Shown here: positions 7,190 through 17,551 of the stretch, piece by piece
Layout: the number at the start of each line of letters is the position of its first letter
Numbering within the stretch: position 1 is the first letter of the stretch
Assembly: GCA_963703335.1 (NCBI GenBank)
Contig: OY969812.1
Span: 2,356,001-2,420,000, forward strand
Source of the DNA: VRUE01 sp963703335
Lineage (GTDB): Bacteria > Actinomycetota > Thermoleophilia > Solirubrobacterales > 70-9
DNA: 64,000 nucleotides
Direction of reading: 5' to 3'
Program-made: the position numbers and the translations under genes
The notes under the pieces: generated by a model
The model's input: the letters and a program-made list of their open reading frames with translations, nothing else
The model's database searches: none
What the model was told of the DNA's origin: nothing

Positions 7190-7864
7190 TTAGCCTGAGA
7201 GTACGGCGGCGCTCCCCCTGCCGGCACGCCGCTCGAGCTTCTCGAGGTCCTCCTTCTCTATGTGCCCGCCGTCGACCGCGCCCTCGGTGACGATCAGCAT
7301 CGCCGCCGCCTCGACACCCACTGCGTTCGCCTGGGCCAGCAGCGGTGCGGTCTGCATATCCGCCGCGACGATCCTCGGTTGAATCGACAGGTCATGTGGA
7401 TGCGCGTCGAAGCTGGCGATCGAGACGGCTCGGCACTCGCCGTCGAGCTCGTTGAGCAGCCGCTCGGTGAGCGTGGGGCTCGGGGTCACGGTTGCGCCCG
7501 GATCGATTCCGAGCGCGACGGCACTGCCGCCCACCGCGATTGCCTCGCGGACGAGCAGCAGGTCGCCGGGCGTGCAGCTCGCGTCCAGCCCCACGCAGGT
7601 GCCTACCCTCACCGCCCGCCGGACACCCAGTTGGGCAAGGTCGCTGAGGATGAGTGCCGCGCTGGGACCGCCCATCCCCGTTGACTGGATCGTCATCGGC
7701 CTTCCTGTCGGGGTGCTGCCGTAGTAGCCCCAGAGGCCACGGGCGTGATTGCTCATCTTCGGCGCCTCCAACAGCTCTTGAGCCAGCAGCAGCGCCCGAC
7801 CCGGATCGCCGACGAGCACGGCGTCAGGCGCGGTCGGGGCAGTCGGTCGCAGCCGTCTGGGCAT
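7190..7864 (-). CDS. Nucleoside phosphorylase (PNP/UDP family 1)
   Basis: A 224-residue cytosolic enzyme predicted to split a nucleoside with phosphate into base and ribose 1-phosphate. Family marks in order: VGDPGRA (phosphate loop), RGLWGYYG, STGMGGPSA, AVRVGTC and ADMQTAPLL in the ribose/base region. This resembles uridine phosphorylase more than trimeric PNP. It is shorter than the usual 240-260 residues, mainly at the C-terminus. A TAGGGT hexamer lies 9 nt upstream of the ATG, a probable leaderless promoter. Base specificity is unknown. Confidence 0.85.
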   Translation of the reverse strand: MPRRLRPTAPTAPDAVLVGDPGRALLLAQELLEAPKMSNHARGLWGYYGSTPTGRPMTIQSTGMGGPSAALILSDLAQLGVRRAVRVGTCVGLDASCTPGDLLLVREAIAVGGSAVALGIDPGATVTPSPTLTERLLNELDGECRAVSIASFDAHPHDLSIQPRIVAADMQTAPLLAQANAVGVEAAAMLIVTEGAVDGGHIEKEDLEKLERRAGRGSAAVLSG

Positions 7865-8036
7865 CGACGGCGGACCCTAGCCCCCCCAGAGATTCCCGGC
7901 GATCCACTCGCGAGAAAGGCGGGTCGCGCATTTCCTCCATCCGTCTAAACACGGCCCGCGGTCGCGTTCATACGGTGGTCCTCGTCCAAAAGCGACCGTC
8001 GCGGCGTGTCTTCGGCGGGCTAGGAGGGAGTTACCG

Positions 8037-9542
8037 ATGAGAAAGAAGATGGGCATCGCTGCGTTCACGGCGGCGCTCGCAGCGCTGGCTGCGCTCGCCT
8101 TGCCGGCGTTCGCTTCGGCGCAGAGCCTGGCTGACGTGGCCGGGGCGGTGGAAGAAAAGGCCGTCGAGCTGGATATGGTCTGGGTCGCCGTTGCGACCGT
8201 CCTCGTCTTCCTAATGCAGGCGGGGTTCATGTTCCTGGAGGTCGGCTTCTCGCGCCAGAAGAACGCCGGAACCGGCGTCGCCAAGATCTTCGTCAACCTC
8301 GCCATCTGCACCTTGGCCTGGTGGGCGATCGGCTACGGAATCGCCGAAGGCGGCGGCAACGACTTCTTCGGCACCAGCGGTTTCTTCTTCCACTTCGATC
8401 AGGTGGTTGGCCAAGGCGAAGAAGCTTTCAACGTCGCCGGTCCCGACGCGATGCTGATGCTCTACGGGCTTGCCTTCTGTGCGGTCTCGCTGGCGATCGT
8501 CTGGGGCACGACCCTGGAGCGGATCAAATTCGGCGCCTACGTGGTCTACGCGATCGTCTTCGGCGCGGTGATCTACCCGCTGATCGCGCACGCTGTTTGG
8601 GGCGGCGGCCTGCTCTCCGACATCGGTGGCAAGCCGGTGATGGATTTCGCCGGCTCCTCGGTTGTCCATCTAACCGGCGCGGTCGGCGCGCTCTCGGCCC
8701 TGCTGCTGCTCGGCCCGCGTCGCGGTAAGTACGACGCCCAGGGCAATCCGCGGGTGATCCCTGGACACTCGATGCCGCTCGTCGGCCTCGGCGTGATCAT
8801 CCTCTGGATCGGCTGGTTCGGCTTCAACGGAGGCTCCACGTTCGAAACCGCCGGCTCGTTCTTCGGCGAGGTGATGCTGAACACCCAGCTTGCCGCCGCC
8901 GCCGGTGTGATCGGGGCCTCGCTGGCCGTCTACCTGAAGAGCCGTACGCTCGACGTCGGTATGGCCGGCAACGGGGCGATCGCCGGCCTGGTCGGGATCA
9001 CGGCGCCGTCGGGATTCGTCGAGTACTGGGCCGCACCGATCATCGGCTTCGTCGCCGGCCTGATCGTGGTCTACGCCGTGCTTGCGATCGACAGGCTCCT
9101 TGACGACCCGGTCGGTGCCCTCTCGGCACACGGTCTGGCCGGGATCTGGGGAACGCTCTCGGTTGGCATCTTCGGCTCGGCCAGGTTGGTCAGCGAAGGC
9201 GCAGGAGCTGGCGTCTGGTACTCGGTCTTCGGCGACGTGCCCTTCAGCCAGTCGCTGGGGCAGCTCGGCGTCCAGGGCCTGGCCGTGCTCTTCACCTTCG
9301 TGGTCGTCTTCGCGATCTCGATCGTGACGTTCAAGTTGATCAAGTCGACGATCGGGCTCCGCGTCTCCGAGGAGGAGGAGGAAGCTGGCCTCGACATCAG
9401 CTCGCACGGGATGTACGGGTACCCGGAGCAGTTCATTCCCCAGCCTGAGTACTCGACGGGCCTGCCCGGCACATTCAGCGAAGCCGGGACGGGAATCCCC
9501 ACTCCGGCCCCAGCCCAAATGACAGCCACCGAGACGCGATAG
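8037..9542 (+). CDS. amt: Ammonium transporter Amt
   Basis: A 501-residue integral membrane protein that carries ammonium across the cytoplasmic membrane. An N-terminal signal peptide (to about residue 29) is followed by about 11 membrane spans. Typical Amt segments include GFMFLEVGFSRQKN, HLTGAVGAL and FGFNGGSTF. The C-terminal tail is cytosolic and carries acidic residues. AGGAGGG before the ATG supports the start. It is followed 13 bp later by glnK, the usual partner that blocks Amt when nitrogen is sufficient. Confidence 0.97.
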   Translation: MRKKMGIAAFTAALAALAALALPAFASAQSLADVAGAVEEKAVELDMVWVAVATVLVFLMQAGFMFLEVGFSRQKNAGTGVAKIFVNLAICTLAWWAIGYGIAEGGGNDFFGTSGFFFHFDQVVGQGEEAFNVAGPDAMLMLYGLAFCAVSLAIVWGTTLERIKFGAYVVYAIVFGAVIYPLIAHAVWGGGLLSDIGGKPVMDFAGSSVVHLTGAVGALSALLLLGPRRGKYDAQGNPRVIPGHSMPLVGLGVIILWIGWFGFNGGSTFETAGSFFGEVMLNTQLAAAAGVIGASLAVYLKSRTLDVGMAGNGAIAGLVGITAPSGFVEYWAAPIIGFVAGLIVVYAVLAIDRLLDDPVGALSAHGLAGIWGTLSVGIFGSARLVSEGAGAGVWYSVFGDVPFSQSLGQLGVQGLAVLFTFVVVFAISIVTFKLIKSTIGLRVSEEEEEAGLDISSHGMYGYPEQFIPQPEYSTGLPGTFSEAGTGIPTPAPAQMTATETR

Positions 9543-9555
9543 GAGGGGTGATCGC

Positions 9556-9924
9556 ATGAAGAAGATCGAGGCCTTCATTCGTCACGAGGCGTTTGAGCCG
9601 ATCAGAGCCGAGCTGCTCGACAAGGGATTCCCATCCCTGTCGATTGTTGAGGCCAAGGGCTCCGGACGCCAGAAGGGCATCGTCGAGCGGTATCGAGGCT
9701 CGACGCTGACCGTCAACGTGCGACCGAAGCTGAAGTTGGAGGTGGTCATCGAGGACAAGGACAAGGGTCTGGTCGTCGAGACGATCCTCCGGCACGCCCG
9801 CACGGGCGAGGTCGGCGACGGAAAGATCTTCGTCCTTCCGGTTGAGGAGGCGATTCGCATCCGAACCGGGGAGGACGGGGAGCCAGTCCTGCAGGCGCAC
9901 GAGGAGTCGGAAGTCACGGCTTAG
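9556..9924 (+). CDS. glnK: P-II nitrogen regulatory protein GlnK/GlnB
   Basis: A 122-residue trimeric signal protein that senses 2-oxoglutarate and ATP/ADP and gates the adjacent Amt channel. The T-loop carries ERYRG, with the Tyr that is nucleotide-modified in many bacteria. The C-terminal signature GKIFVLPVEEAIRIRTGE is intact. AGGAGG lies at normal spacing before the ATG. The tail is slightly longer than usual (QAHEESEVTA). Followed by a strong terminator, so amt-glnK is a closed two-gene operon. Confidence 0.97.
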   Translation: MKKIEAFIRHEAFEPIRAELLDKGFPSLSIVEAKGSGRQKGIVERYRGSTLTVNVRPKLKLEVVIEDKDKGLVVETILRHARTGEVGDGKIFVLPVEEAIRIRTGEDGEPVLQAHEESEVTA

Positions 9925-9955
9925 CGCGCCCACAAGACAACCCATCCCAAGGACG

Positions 9956-9987
9956 AGCGGGGCGGCAATGCCGCCCCGCTTGCGTTT
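9956..9987 (+). terminator. Intrinsic terminator of amt-glnK
   Basis: An 11-bp GC-rich stem (AGCGGGGCGGC, loop AAT, GCCGCCCCGCT) is followed by TGCGTTT. It lies 31 bp after the glnK stop and before the leaderless start of the next gene. Confidence 0.8.
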
Positions 9988-10001
9988 AGCCTCGCGGTTC
10001 G

Positions 10002-11186
10002 ATGCCCGCCGACGAGCGAATATCCCTCAGCGAGGCGTCGCGCCGTTCGGGAGTCTCGGCCAACACGCTGAAACGCTGGGCCGAGGAAAAGGTCTTGCCG
10101 GTGCGGCGGGGCCGCTGGACGGCTACGGCTGCGGCCCAGGCGCGCGTCGTCGCGCGGATGCGCGAGCGTGGCCACTCGCTGGAGGACCTGAAGCGAGCCG
10201 GGCGCGAGGGCCGGCTCGCCTTCGGCTTCACCGAGGACCTCTTTCCCAAGCCCGAAGAGCAGACGACGGTGGAGGAGGTCGCGCGCGAGACCGGGCTCGA
10301 GCCGGAGCTGGTCGAGCGGATCCTCGTCATCCTCGGCACGCCGCTGGAGCGCGAGCGGCTGCTCGACCCCAATGACGTGCAGGCGCTGCGCCACTGTGCC
10401 CGGGTGCTGGCGGCCGGCTTCCCCCTCGTCGCCTTCCTACAGCTCGTCCGCGTCTACGCCCAGTCGCTGCGACGCATCGCCGACGCCGAGGTGCGCCTCT
10501 TCCACCTCTACGTCCACGAACCGCTGATCCGCGACGGCGTTCCCGAGCTGGAGATGGCCGGGGAGATGGGAGAGCTCGCCGGCGACATCCTCCCCTTGGC
10601 GGCGCCGCTCACCGAGTACCTCCACACGCGCTACCTGCGTTTCTTCCTCGAGCAGGACGTCGTCGGTCACATGGAGAGCGAGCTCGGCACCGCCGCTTCG
10701 CAGGTGCACCACGTCCCGGTCACGCTCTGCTTCATCGATCTCACTGGCTTCACCCGCTACACCGAGGAGGAGGGTGACCTGGAGGCGGTAGACGTGATCG
10801 AGAACTTCGTCGAGACGGTGGAGGCGACGATGCCCCCGGAGGCGACGATCGTGAAGACGATCGGCGATGAGGTGATGGTCGTCTCGCCGGACCCCGCTTC
10901 GCTGACCGAGTGGGCGGTCGCCTTGATGGCCCGCTTCCCAGCGCGCCCCCAGCCGCGCGTCGGCATCCACTACGCCCAGGCCGTCTACCGCGACGGTGAC
11001 TACTTCGGCACTCACGTCAACCTTGCGCACCGGGTCGTCAGTCGCGCCCAGGCCGGCGAGGTGCTGGTCACCGATCGCGTCAGCGAAGCACTACGGGGCC
11101 GCGGCCTTGATTGCGAGCCGATCGGCGAGGTGAGCCTGAAGGGCTTTCCGGAGCCGACGCCGCTCTTCGTCGTCACCGTCGCCTGA
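10002..11186 (+). CDS. MerR-type HTH fused to class III adenylate/guanylate cyclase
   Basis: A 394-residue cytosolic protein. Residues 7-75 form a MerR-like winged helix (LSEASRRSGVSANTLKRW). Residues 90-230 are helical and probably regulatory. Residues 238-394 form a class III nucleotide cyclase domain: metal ligands Asp246 (FIDLTGF) and Asp289 (KTIGDE), Lys285 for the base, and Asn340/Arg344 (GTHVNLAHR) for the transition state. All catalytic positions are present, so it should be active. A TAGCCT hexamer lies 9 nt before the ATG. Substrate preference and the inducing ligand are not evident. Confidence 0.9.
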   Translation: MPADERISLSEASRRSGVSANTLKRWAEEKVLPVRRGRWTATAAAQARVVARMRERGHSLEDLKRAGREGRLAFGFTEDLFPKPEEQTTVEEVARETGLEPELVERILVILGTPLERERLLDPNDVQALRHCARVLAAGFPLVAFLQLVRVYAQSLRRIADAEVRLFHLYVHEPLIRDGVPELEMAGEMGELAGDILPLAAPLTEYLHTRYLRFFLEQDVVGHMESELGTAASQVHHVPVTLCFIDLTGFTRYTEEEGDLEAVDVIENFVETVEATMPPEATIVKTIGDEVMVVSPDPASLTEWAVALMARFPARPQPRVGIHYAQAVYRDGDYFGTHVNLAHRVVSRAQAGEVLVTDRVSEALRGRGLDCEPIGEVSLKGFPEPTPLFVVTVA

Positions 11187-11200
11187 GGCCAGCGGCGTCA

Positions 11201-11251
11201 GGTGCAACGCGTTGTGGCTCTGGCTCTATATGACGCCGAACGCGTTGCACC
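11201..11251. repeat. Family-D palindrome, copy 1
   Basis: Perfect 13-bp arms GGTGCAACGCGTT (11201-11213) and AACGCGTTGCACC (11239-11251) around a 25-nt loop. The gene-internal copy in ispD (30743-30794) shares the arm ends and parts of the loop (GGCTC, CCGAA). It lies just after the cyclase stop and ahead of tilS. Confidence 0.75.
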
Positions 11252-11278
11252 CGGTGGGGAGGTACCTAGACTCGGCTG

Positions 11279-12217
11279 ATGAGCCTGGCTGAGGAGATGC
11301 TGAAAGAGGTGTGTGACGGTGGTCTGCTGGCGCCTGAGACGCCGACGGTGGCGATGCTCTCAGGCGGTCGGGACTCGGTCTGCCTGCTCGACCTGGCCGT
11401 GCGTGTGCTCGGTCCTGACGATGTGACCGCCCTGCATGTCAACTATGGCCTTCGCGACGACTCCGACGACGACGAGGCGCACTGCGCCGAGCTCTGCGCG
11501 CGCCTAGGTGTTGCCCTCGAGATCGAGCGCCCGCGTCGTCCCGAGGGTCCCGGCAACCTGCAGTCGTGGGCGCGCGACACCCGCTACGCCGCGGCCGCAC
11601 GGCTGGCGTTGGGCGAGGGGGCTGTGATCGCCACCGGCCATACCGCCGACGATCAGGTCGAGACGATCCTCTACCGCCTCGCCTCGTCGCCCAGCCGCCG
11701 CGCCCTGCTGGGGATGAAGCCGCGCGACGGCAGGCTGGTGCGGCCTCTGCTCGGCTTCAGCCGCGAGCAGACCACCGCCTATTGCGAGGAGTGCGGTCTC
11801 GCTTGGCGCGACGACCCGAGCAACGAGGGGGAAGGCTACGCGCGCAACAGGGTGCGGCACGGGTTGGCGTCGGCCCTGGCTGAGATTCACCCGGCCGCCG
11901 CCCGCAACGTGCTGCGCACGGCCGAACTGCTGCGCGACGAGGCCGAGGTGCTCGACGCGCTCGTCGATGCCGAGATCGGCGCCAACGGCTCGGCGCGCGG
12001 CACGATCGAGCTCGAGCGCCTGGCCGAGCTTGCCCCGGCGTTGCGTCGGCTCGTCATCCAGCGCCTCGCCGACGGGGCCGCCGGACGACCCGTCCCGGGC
12101 GCTGCCAATCACGCCGACGAGGTGGCGGCCCTGCGCCGCACGGGCACGGCGATGCTCGATCTCGGCGGCGGCGTCCGTGCGGTGGTCGAGCGTGGCGTGC
12201 TCCACGCCGAGCGCTGA
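11279..12217 (+). CDS. tilS: tRNA(Ile)-lysidine synthase TilS
   Basis: A 312-residue PP-loop ATPase that converts C34 of the CAU-anticodon tRNA-Ile to lysidine, letting it read AUA. The ATP loop is SGGRDS (28-33) and the downstream GHTADDQVET motif is intact. The C-terminal substrate-recognition part is short compared with proteobacterial TilS, as in other actinobacteria. TAGACT 6 nt before the ATG indicates a leaderless transcript. It heads the housekeeping block and is followed by hpt, as in Bacillus. Confidence 0.95.
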   Translation: MSLAEEMLKEVCDGGLLAPETPTVAMLSGGRDSVCLLDLAVRVLGPDDVTALHVNYGLRDDSDDDEAHCAELCARLGVALEIERPRRPEGPGNLQSWARDTRYAAAARLALGEGAVIATGHTADDQVETILYRLASSPSRRALLGMKPRDGRLVRPLLGFSREQTTAYCEECGLAWRDDPSNEGEGYARNRVRHGLASALAEIHPAAARNVLRTAELLRDEAEVLDALVDAEIGANGSARGTIELERLAELAPALRRLVIQRLADGAAGRPVPGAANHADEVAALRRTGTAMLDLGGGVRAVVERGVLHAER

Positions 12218-12253
12218 GCCCTCTGCCGGCCACCTATATCTAGACTGCGCCGC

Positions 12254-12820
12254 GTGACTGGCTCGGCGATCGGCGAGACCCTCGTCTCCAGCGAGGACCT
12301 GCAGCGGCGGGTTGGCGAGCTCGGCGCCCAGATCAGCGAGGAGTACGCCGAGCGGGACCTGATCATGGTCGGCGTGCTCAAGGGCGCCGTGCTTTTCCTC
12401 GCCGACCTGATGCGCAGCATCGAGGTGCCCTGCGAGATCGACTTCATGGCCGTTTCCAGTTACGGCTCGCAGACCGACTCCTCGGGCGTGGTGCGGATCA
12501 TGAAGGACCTCGACGCCCCGATCGAAGGACGCGACGTGCTGATCGTCGAGGACATCGTCGACTCCGGCCTCACCCTGCAGTACTTGAAGCGCAACCTGGA
12601 GGCGCGCAACCCGGCCTCCCTGGAGGTCTGCGCCCTGCTCACCAAGCCCGACCGACTGCGCTCGGACATCCAGCCGCCCCGCTACGTCGGGTTCGAGATC
12701 CCCAACCGCTTTGCGATCGGCTATGGCCTCGATCACGCTCAGCGCTACCGCAACCTCTCTTACGTGGCTGCGTTGGACGAGCCGGGCGCTGCCTCCTCCG
12801 CTCCCGCGCAGACGCGCTAA
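12254..12820 (+). CDS. hpt: Hypoxanthine phosphoribosyltransferase
   Basis: A 188-residue purine salvage enzyme joining hypoxanthine or guanine to PRPP. The PRPP-binding motif is VLIVEDIVDSGLTL (about 96-109), and the flexible loop residues SSYGSQT are present. The start is GTG 12254, with TAGACT 7 nt upstream. The tilS-hpt-ftsH order is widely conserved. The C-terminal Ala/Ser tail is slightly longer than usual. Confidence 0.95.
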   Translation: MTGSAIGETLVSSEDLQRRVGELGAQISEEYAERDLIMVGVLKGAVLFLADLMRSIEVPCEIDFMAVSSYGSQTDSSGVVRIMKDLDAPIEGRDVLIVEDIVDSGLTLQYLKRNLEARNPASLEVCALLTKPDRLRSDIQPPRYVGFEIPNRFAIGYGLDHAQRYRNLSYVAALDEPGAASSAPAQTR

Positions 12821-12901
12821 TCGCACCCGGTGATCTCGCGCCTGCGCTCCCGCGTCCGGGGGCAGCTAGGCAAATCCGCCCTGGTACGCTGATTTTTCCC
12901 T

Positions 12902-14854
<1,953 letters not shown>

Positions 14855-14858
14855 GTGA

Positions 14859-14951
14859 GGGGACACGGGATGCCCCTCGCCCGAACAAATGCCGGGCTAA
14901 TTAGCCCGGCATTTTGAGTATCCGTCCGTTCGAGGGGCATCCCGTGTCCCC
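14859..14951. repeat. Intact family-A palindrome between ftsH and folP
   Basis: Outer arms of 21 bp are perfectly complementary (14859-14879 and 14931-14951). An inner perfect palindrome spans 14887-14914, centred on CTAATTAG. The non-paired bases GAGTATCCGTCCGTT sit on the right side only. The first codons of folP lie in the right arm. Both halves of a second copy flank the island at 1102-3350. Confidence 0.85.
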
Positions 14952-15744
14952 AAAGCTCATGGGCGTCGTCAACGTGACCCCGGATTCGTTCTCTGACGGG
15001 GGCAGATATCTCGATGCGGAGGCTGCTGTCGCGCATGGCGAAGAGCTTCTTAGGGACGGAGCGGTGATCCTCGATGTCGGCGGGGAATCCACACGTCCTG
15101 GTGCGATTGAAGTTGACGAGGCGGAGGAGTTGCGACGGGTTGAGCCGGTCGTGGCGGCACTGGCTAAGGGGGCAACCGTCTCTATCGATACGTCGAAGCT
15201 TGCAGTTGCCGAGGCGGCGCTGAATGCCGGGGCTTCGATCGTCAATGACGTGACCGCCTTTCAGCACGATCCAGAGATGGCCGGGCTCTGCGCCGAGCGC
15301 GAAGCTGGGGTGGTGCTGATGCACATGCCGGGGGATCCGCGGACGATGCAGGACGATCCGCGGTATGACGATGTGGTCGATGACGTCAAGGCGTTCCTAG
15401 CTGAGCCAATGGAGTTCGCTGTGGGGGAGGGGATCGCCGAGCAGCGCATTTGGCTTGATCCGGGGATCGGGTTTGGCAAGACGCTCGAGCACAACTTGGA
15501 GCTGTTGCGGCGGCTGGGGGAGTTGCGTGAGCTGGGGCGGCCGCTGGTGATTGGCGCCTCGCGGAAGAGCTTCATCGGCAAGGTCGACGGGTCGGAGGTC
15601 GATGACCGGATTGGTGGCTCGATCGCATCCTCGCTGCTCGCGGCTAGCGAAGGTGCTGACGTTCTGCGAGTCCATGATGTCGCCGAGATGGCGCAGGCGA
15701 TGAGGATCGCGGTGGCAATCCTTGGTGACGCCGCTGTCGCCTAG
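14944..15744 (+). CDS. folP: Dihydropteroate synthase FolP
   Basis: A cytosolic folate enzyme joining p-aminobenzoate to the pterin diphosphate. The N-terminal signature LMGVVNVTPDSFSDGG and the loop GGESTRPGA are intact, as are the later IDTSK, NDVTAF, LDPGIGFGK and ASRKSF motifs of the TIM barrel. GTG 14944 gives 266 residues; a TTG at 14914 would add 10 residues encoded by the palindrome. I prefer GTG 14944, which lies inside the right arm. It is first of the fol genes, followed by folB. Confidence 0.93.
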   Translation: MSPKLMGVVNVTPDSFSDGGRYLDAEAAVAHGEELLRDGAVILDVGGESTRPGAIEVDEAEELRRVEPVVAALAKGATVSIDTSKLAVAEAALNAGASIVNDVTAFQHDPEMAGLCAEREAGVVLMHMPGDPRTMQDDPRYDDVVDDVKAFLAEPMEFAVGEGIAEQRIWLDPGIGFGKTLEHNLELLRRLGELRELGRPLVIGASRKSFIGKVDGSEVDDRIGGSIASSLLAASEGADVLRVHDVAEMAQAMRIAVAILGDAAVA

Positions 15745-15780
15745 GTCCTGTGTGGACCGTCCATCGGCTAGGTTCACCAC

Positions 15781-16206
15781 GTGGATGAACCACGCGGCAA
15801 TGGTGTCGAGTCAAGGGTCGAGGTCGAGTTGCGAGGGCTCTCGATCTATACCCACCATGGCGTCAGCGACTCCGAGCAAGAGGTCGGGCAGCGGCTCGAG
15901 TTCGACGTTTCCTTCGACGTGCCCGATTGCGATGCGGTGCTAACCGATCGCATCGATGACACGATCGATTACGCCGAGGTCTGTGACATCGTCGCTCTCG
16001 CGGCGACCGAGCGCAGCTATCGCACCCTGGAGCGACTTTCCCAGGTTGTCGGCGAGCGCTTGATGGAACGCTACGGCTGCGAGTCGGTGCGCGTTCGCGC
16101 CGCCAAGCCCGAGCCACCGTTGCCGCTGGCGATCCAGGAGGTCGCCGTCGAGGTCGTCCACGAGCGCGCCGAAGATGCCGACGAGGACGAGCCCGAAGAG
16201 GCGTAG
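15781..16206 (+). CDS. folB: Dihydroneopterin aldolase FolB
   Basis: A 141-residue enzyme that cleaves dihydroneopterin to the hydroxymethyl pterin. The family core is complete: LRGLSIYTHHGVSDSEQ, then DTIDYAEVCDIV with the substrate-binding Glu, and AAKPEPPLP with the catalytic Lys. GTG 15781 is preceded by TAGGTT at 6 nt. The acidic tail (about 15 residues) is longer than usual. The next fol gene, folK, is separated from it by a fic gene on the opposite strand. Confidence 0.95.
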   Translation: MDEPRGNGVESRVEVELRGLSIYTHHGVSDSEQEVGQRLEFDVSFDVPDCDAVLTDRIDDTIDYAEVCDIVALAATERSYRTLERLSQVVGERLMERYGCESVRVRAAKPEPPLPLAIQEVAVEVVHERAEDADEDEPEEA

Positions 16207-16216
16207 GTCGACCCGT

Positions 16217-17452
16217 TCACGTTGGATCCGGCGCCGGCCTCGCCGGCCGCCGCTTTCCTGGCGGAATTGCCAGATGTCGCTCAAACCCGTTGACGAGGTC
16301 AAATAGCTCACGGGCCTCCCAGGATCGCCTGCGTTTCTGCCCAGGCCGCTCGAGATGAAGGACACCCGCCCGCTCCAGTTTGTCGATCGCGCGTCCTGCG
16401 GCGACATCGGAGACGCCGGCGATCGCCATTGCCGTGGTGGTGTCGATGATTGGCTGAGCGGGAAGTGCCGCGATCAGCTTGCGGGTGGCGGCATCGCTGC
16501 GAGGATTTCCGGTGCGCTTCAGCCACTGTTGCTGTAGCTGGTCGATTTGGCGCGCAAATCCCCCCGCCTCGCGTGCTGCTGTTCTCGTTGCCTGCGCGAA
16601 GATCGCGCACCAGATTGCATCCTTGCCTTCCCGATAGTCCGTCAGCCCCCGTTCATAGCCGCTCACGTCAGTCGCGATCACCAGGCTGATCGGTGGCACG
16701 TAGCGCGTTGCCAGCCGGCGCCGTCGAAGGATGGCGTGGATCAGACAGCGCCCCACGCGCCCATTGCCGTCAGGGAATGGGTGGATGGTCTCGAACTGAG
16801 CGTGAGCTATTGCCGCTTGCACCACCGATGGAAGGTCGCCTCTGTTCATGAATTCACAGAGGTCTGCGAGGAGGGGAGGCACTTCCTCGGCCGGTGGCGG
16901 AATGAAATCGGCGTTGCGGGGTGTGTCGGAATCCCCCCCTATCCAGTTTTGAGTGGTGCGGATTATCCCGGCGAGAGCGTCGTCGCGAGTTCCGCGAAAG
17001 AGAGTCTCGTGGATCGTCACGATGTCAGCGGGGGACAGGGCCGGCGTATTGGCCCCGACTTCGATTGCCTGTTCCATGGCGACGATGTTGCCCACGACCG
17101 ATCGCGCATTGACGTCTCTGCTGCCGTCAGGGTCCGCCGCCGCCTTGGCAAGGCGGCGATGTGAAAGCGTCAGCCCCTCGATGCGCGACGAGGCGAGGGA
17201 CTCGGCGCGCAGCAACTGTCTTGCCAACGCCTCAAGGCCGTCCAGTTCCGGTGGATCCCGGTTGAGGAGGGCCACCTGACGCTCTGCCTCGCTGACCACC
17301 TCGGCCACATCGCCGCTCAACGCGACGTCGAACTCAGCTATCAGGTCCGGGATGTAGGCTAAATAACTGAAGGAACCGCGCGCACGTCGTCCTCCGTAGC
17401 GGCTGAAGTCGGCGCTCCAAATTCGCTTTTCGAGTCTGCCTGCAGGGGTCAT
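16217..17452 (-). CDS. Fic-family protein with N-terminal inhibitory helix
   Basis: A 411-residue Fic protein predicted to attach AMP (or a related nucleotide) to a target protein. The catalytic motif HPFPDGNGRVGR (224-235) is intact. SSRIEG (88-93) fits the inhibitory S/TxxxE(G/N) motif placed before the Fic core, so activity is probably autoinhibited. The C-terminal 100 residues look like a winged helix (ATRKLIAAL ... GVSDVAAGRAIDKLERAGVL), a DNA-binding feature of many such proteins. It lies antisense within the fol genes. The start ATG faces a nested palindromic operator at 17454-17525. Targets are unknown. Confidence 0.92.
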   Translation of the reverse strand: MTPAGRLEKRIWSADFSRYGGRRARGSFSYLAYIPDLIAEFDVALSGDVAEVVSEAERQVALLNRDPPELDGLEALARQLLRAESLASSRIEGLTLSHRRLAKAAADPDGSRDVNARSVVGNIVAMEQAIEVGANTPALSPADIVTIHETLFRGTRDDALAGIIRTTQNWIGGDSDTPRNADFIPPPAEEVPPLLADLCEFMNRGDLPSVVQAAIAHAQFETIHPFPDGNGRVGRCLIHAILRRRRLATRYVPPISLVIATDVSGYERGLTDYREGKDAIWCAIFAQATRTAAREAGGFARQIDQLQQQWLKRTGNPRSDAATRKLIAALPAQPIIDTTTAMAIAGVSDVAAGRAIDKLERAGVLHLERPGQKRRRSWEARELFDLVNGFERHLAIPPGKRRPARPAPDPT

Positions 17453-17453
17453 A

Positions 17454-17525
17454 AAGGTTCGGCTCCAGAAAGCTTACCGAACTTTATAGTTCTAAAGTTC
17501 GGTAAGGCAGAAATTGCCGAACCTT
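17454..17525. promoter_or_regulatory. Nested inverted repeats, probable fic operator
   Basis: An inner palindrome TTACCGAACTTTA (17474-17486) / TAAAGTTCGGTAA (17493-17505) with a 6-nt spacer lies inside an outer pair AAGGTTCGGC (17454-17463) / GCCGAACCTT (17516-17525). This gives four half-sites of the form GTTCGG. The start codon of fic is only 2 nt from the outer left arm, so a bound protein, perhaps the winged helix of Fic itself, would block fic expression. It also lies 26 nt upstream of folK. Confidence 0.65.
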
Positions 17526-17551
17526 GATGGCTCAATAGATTGCGTTTCATG

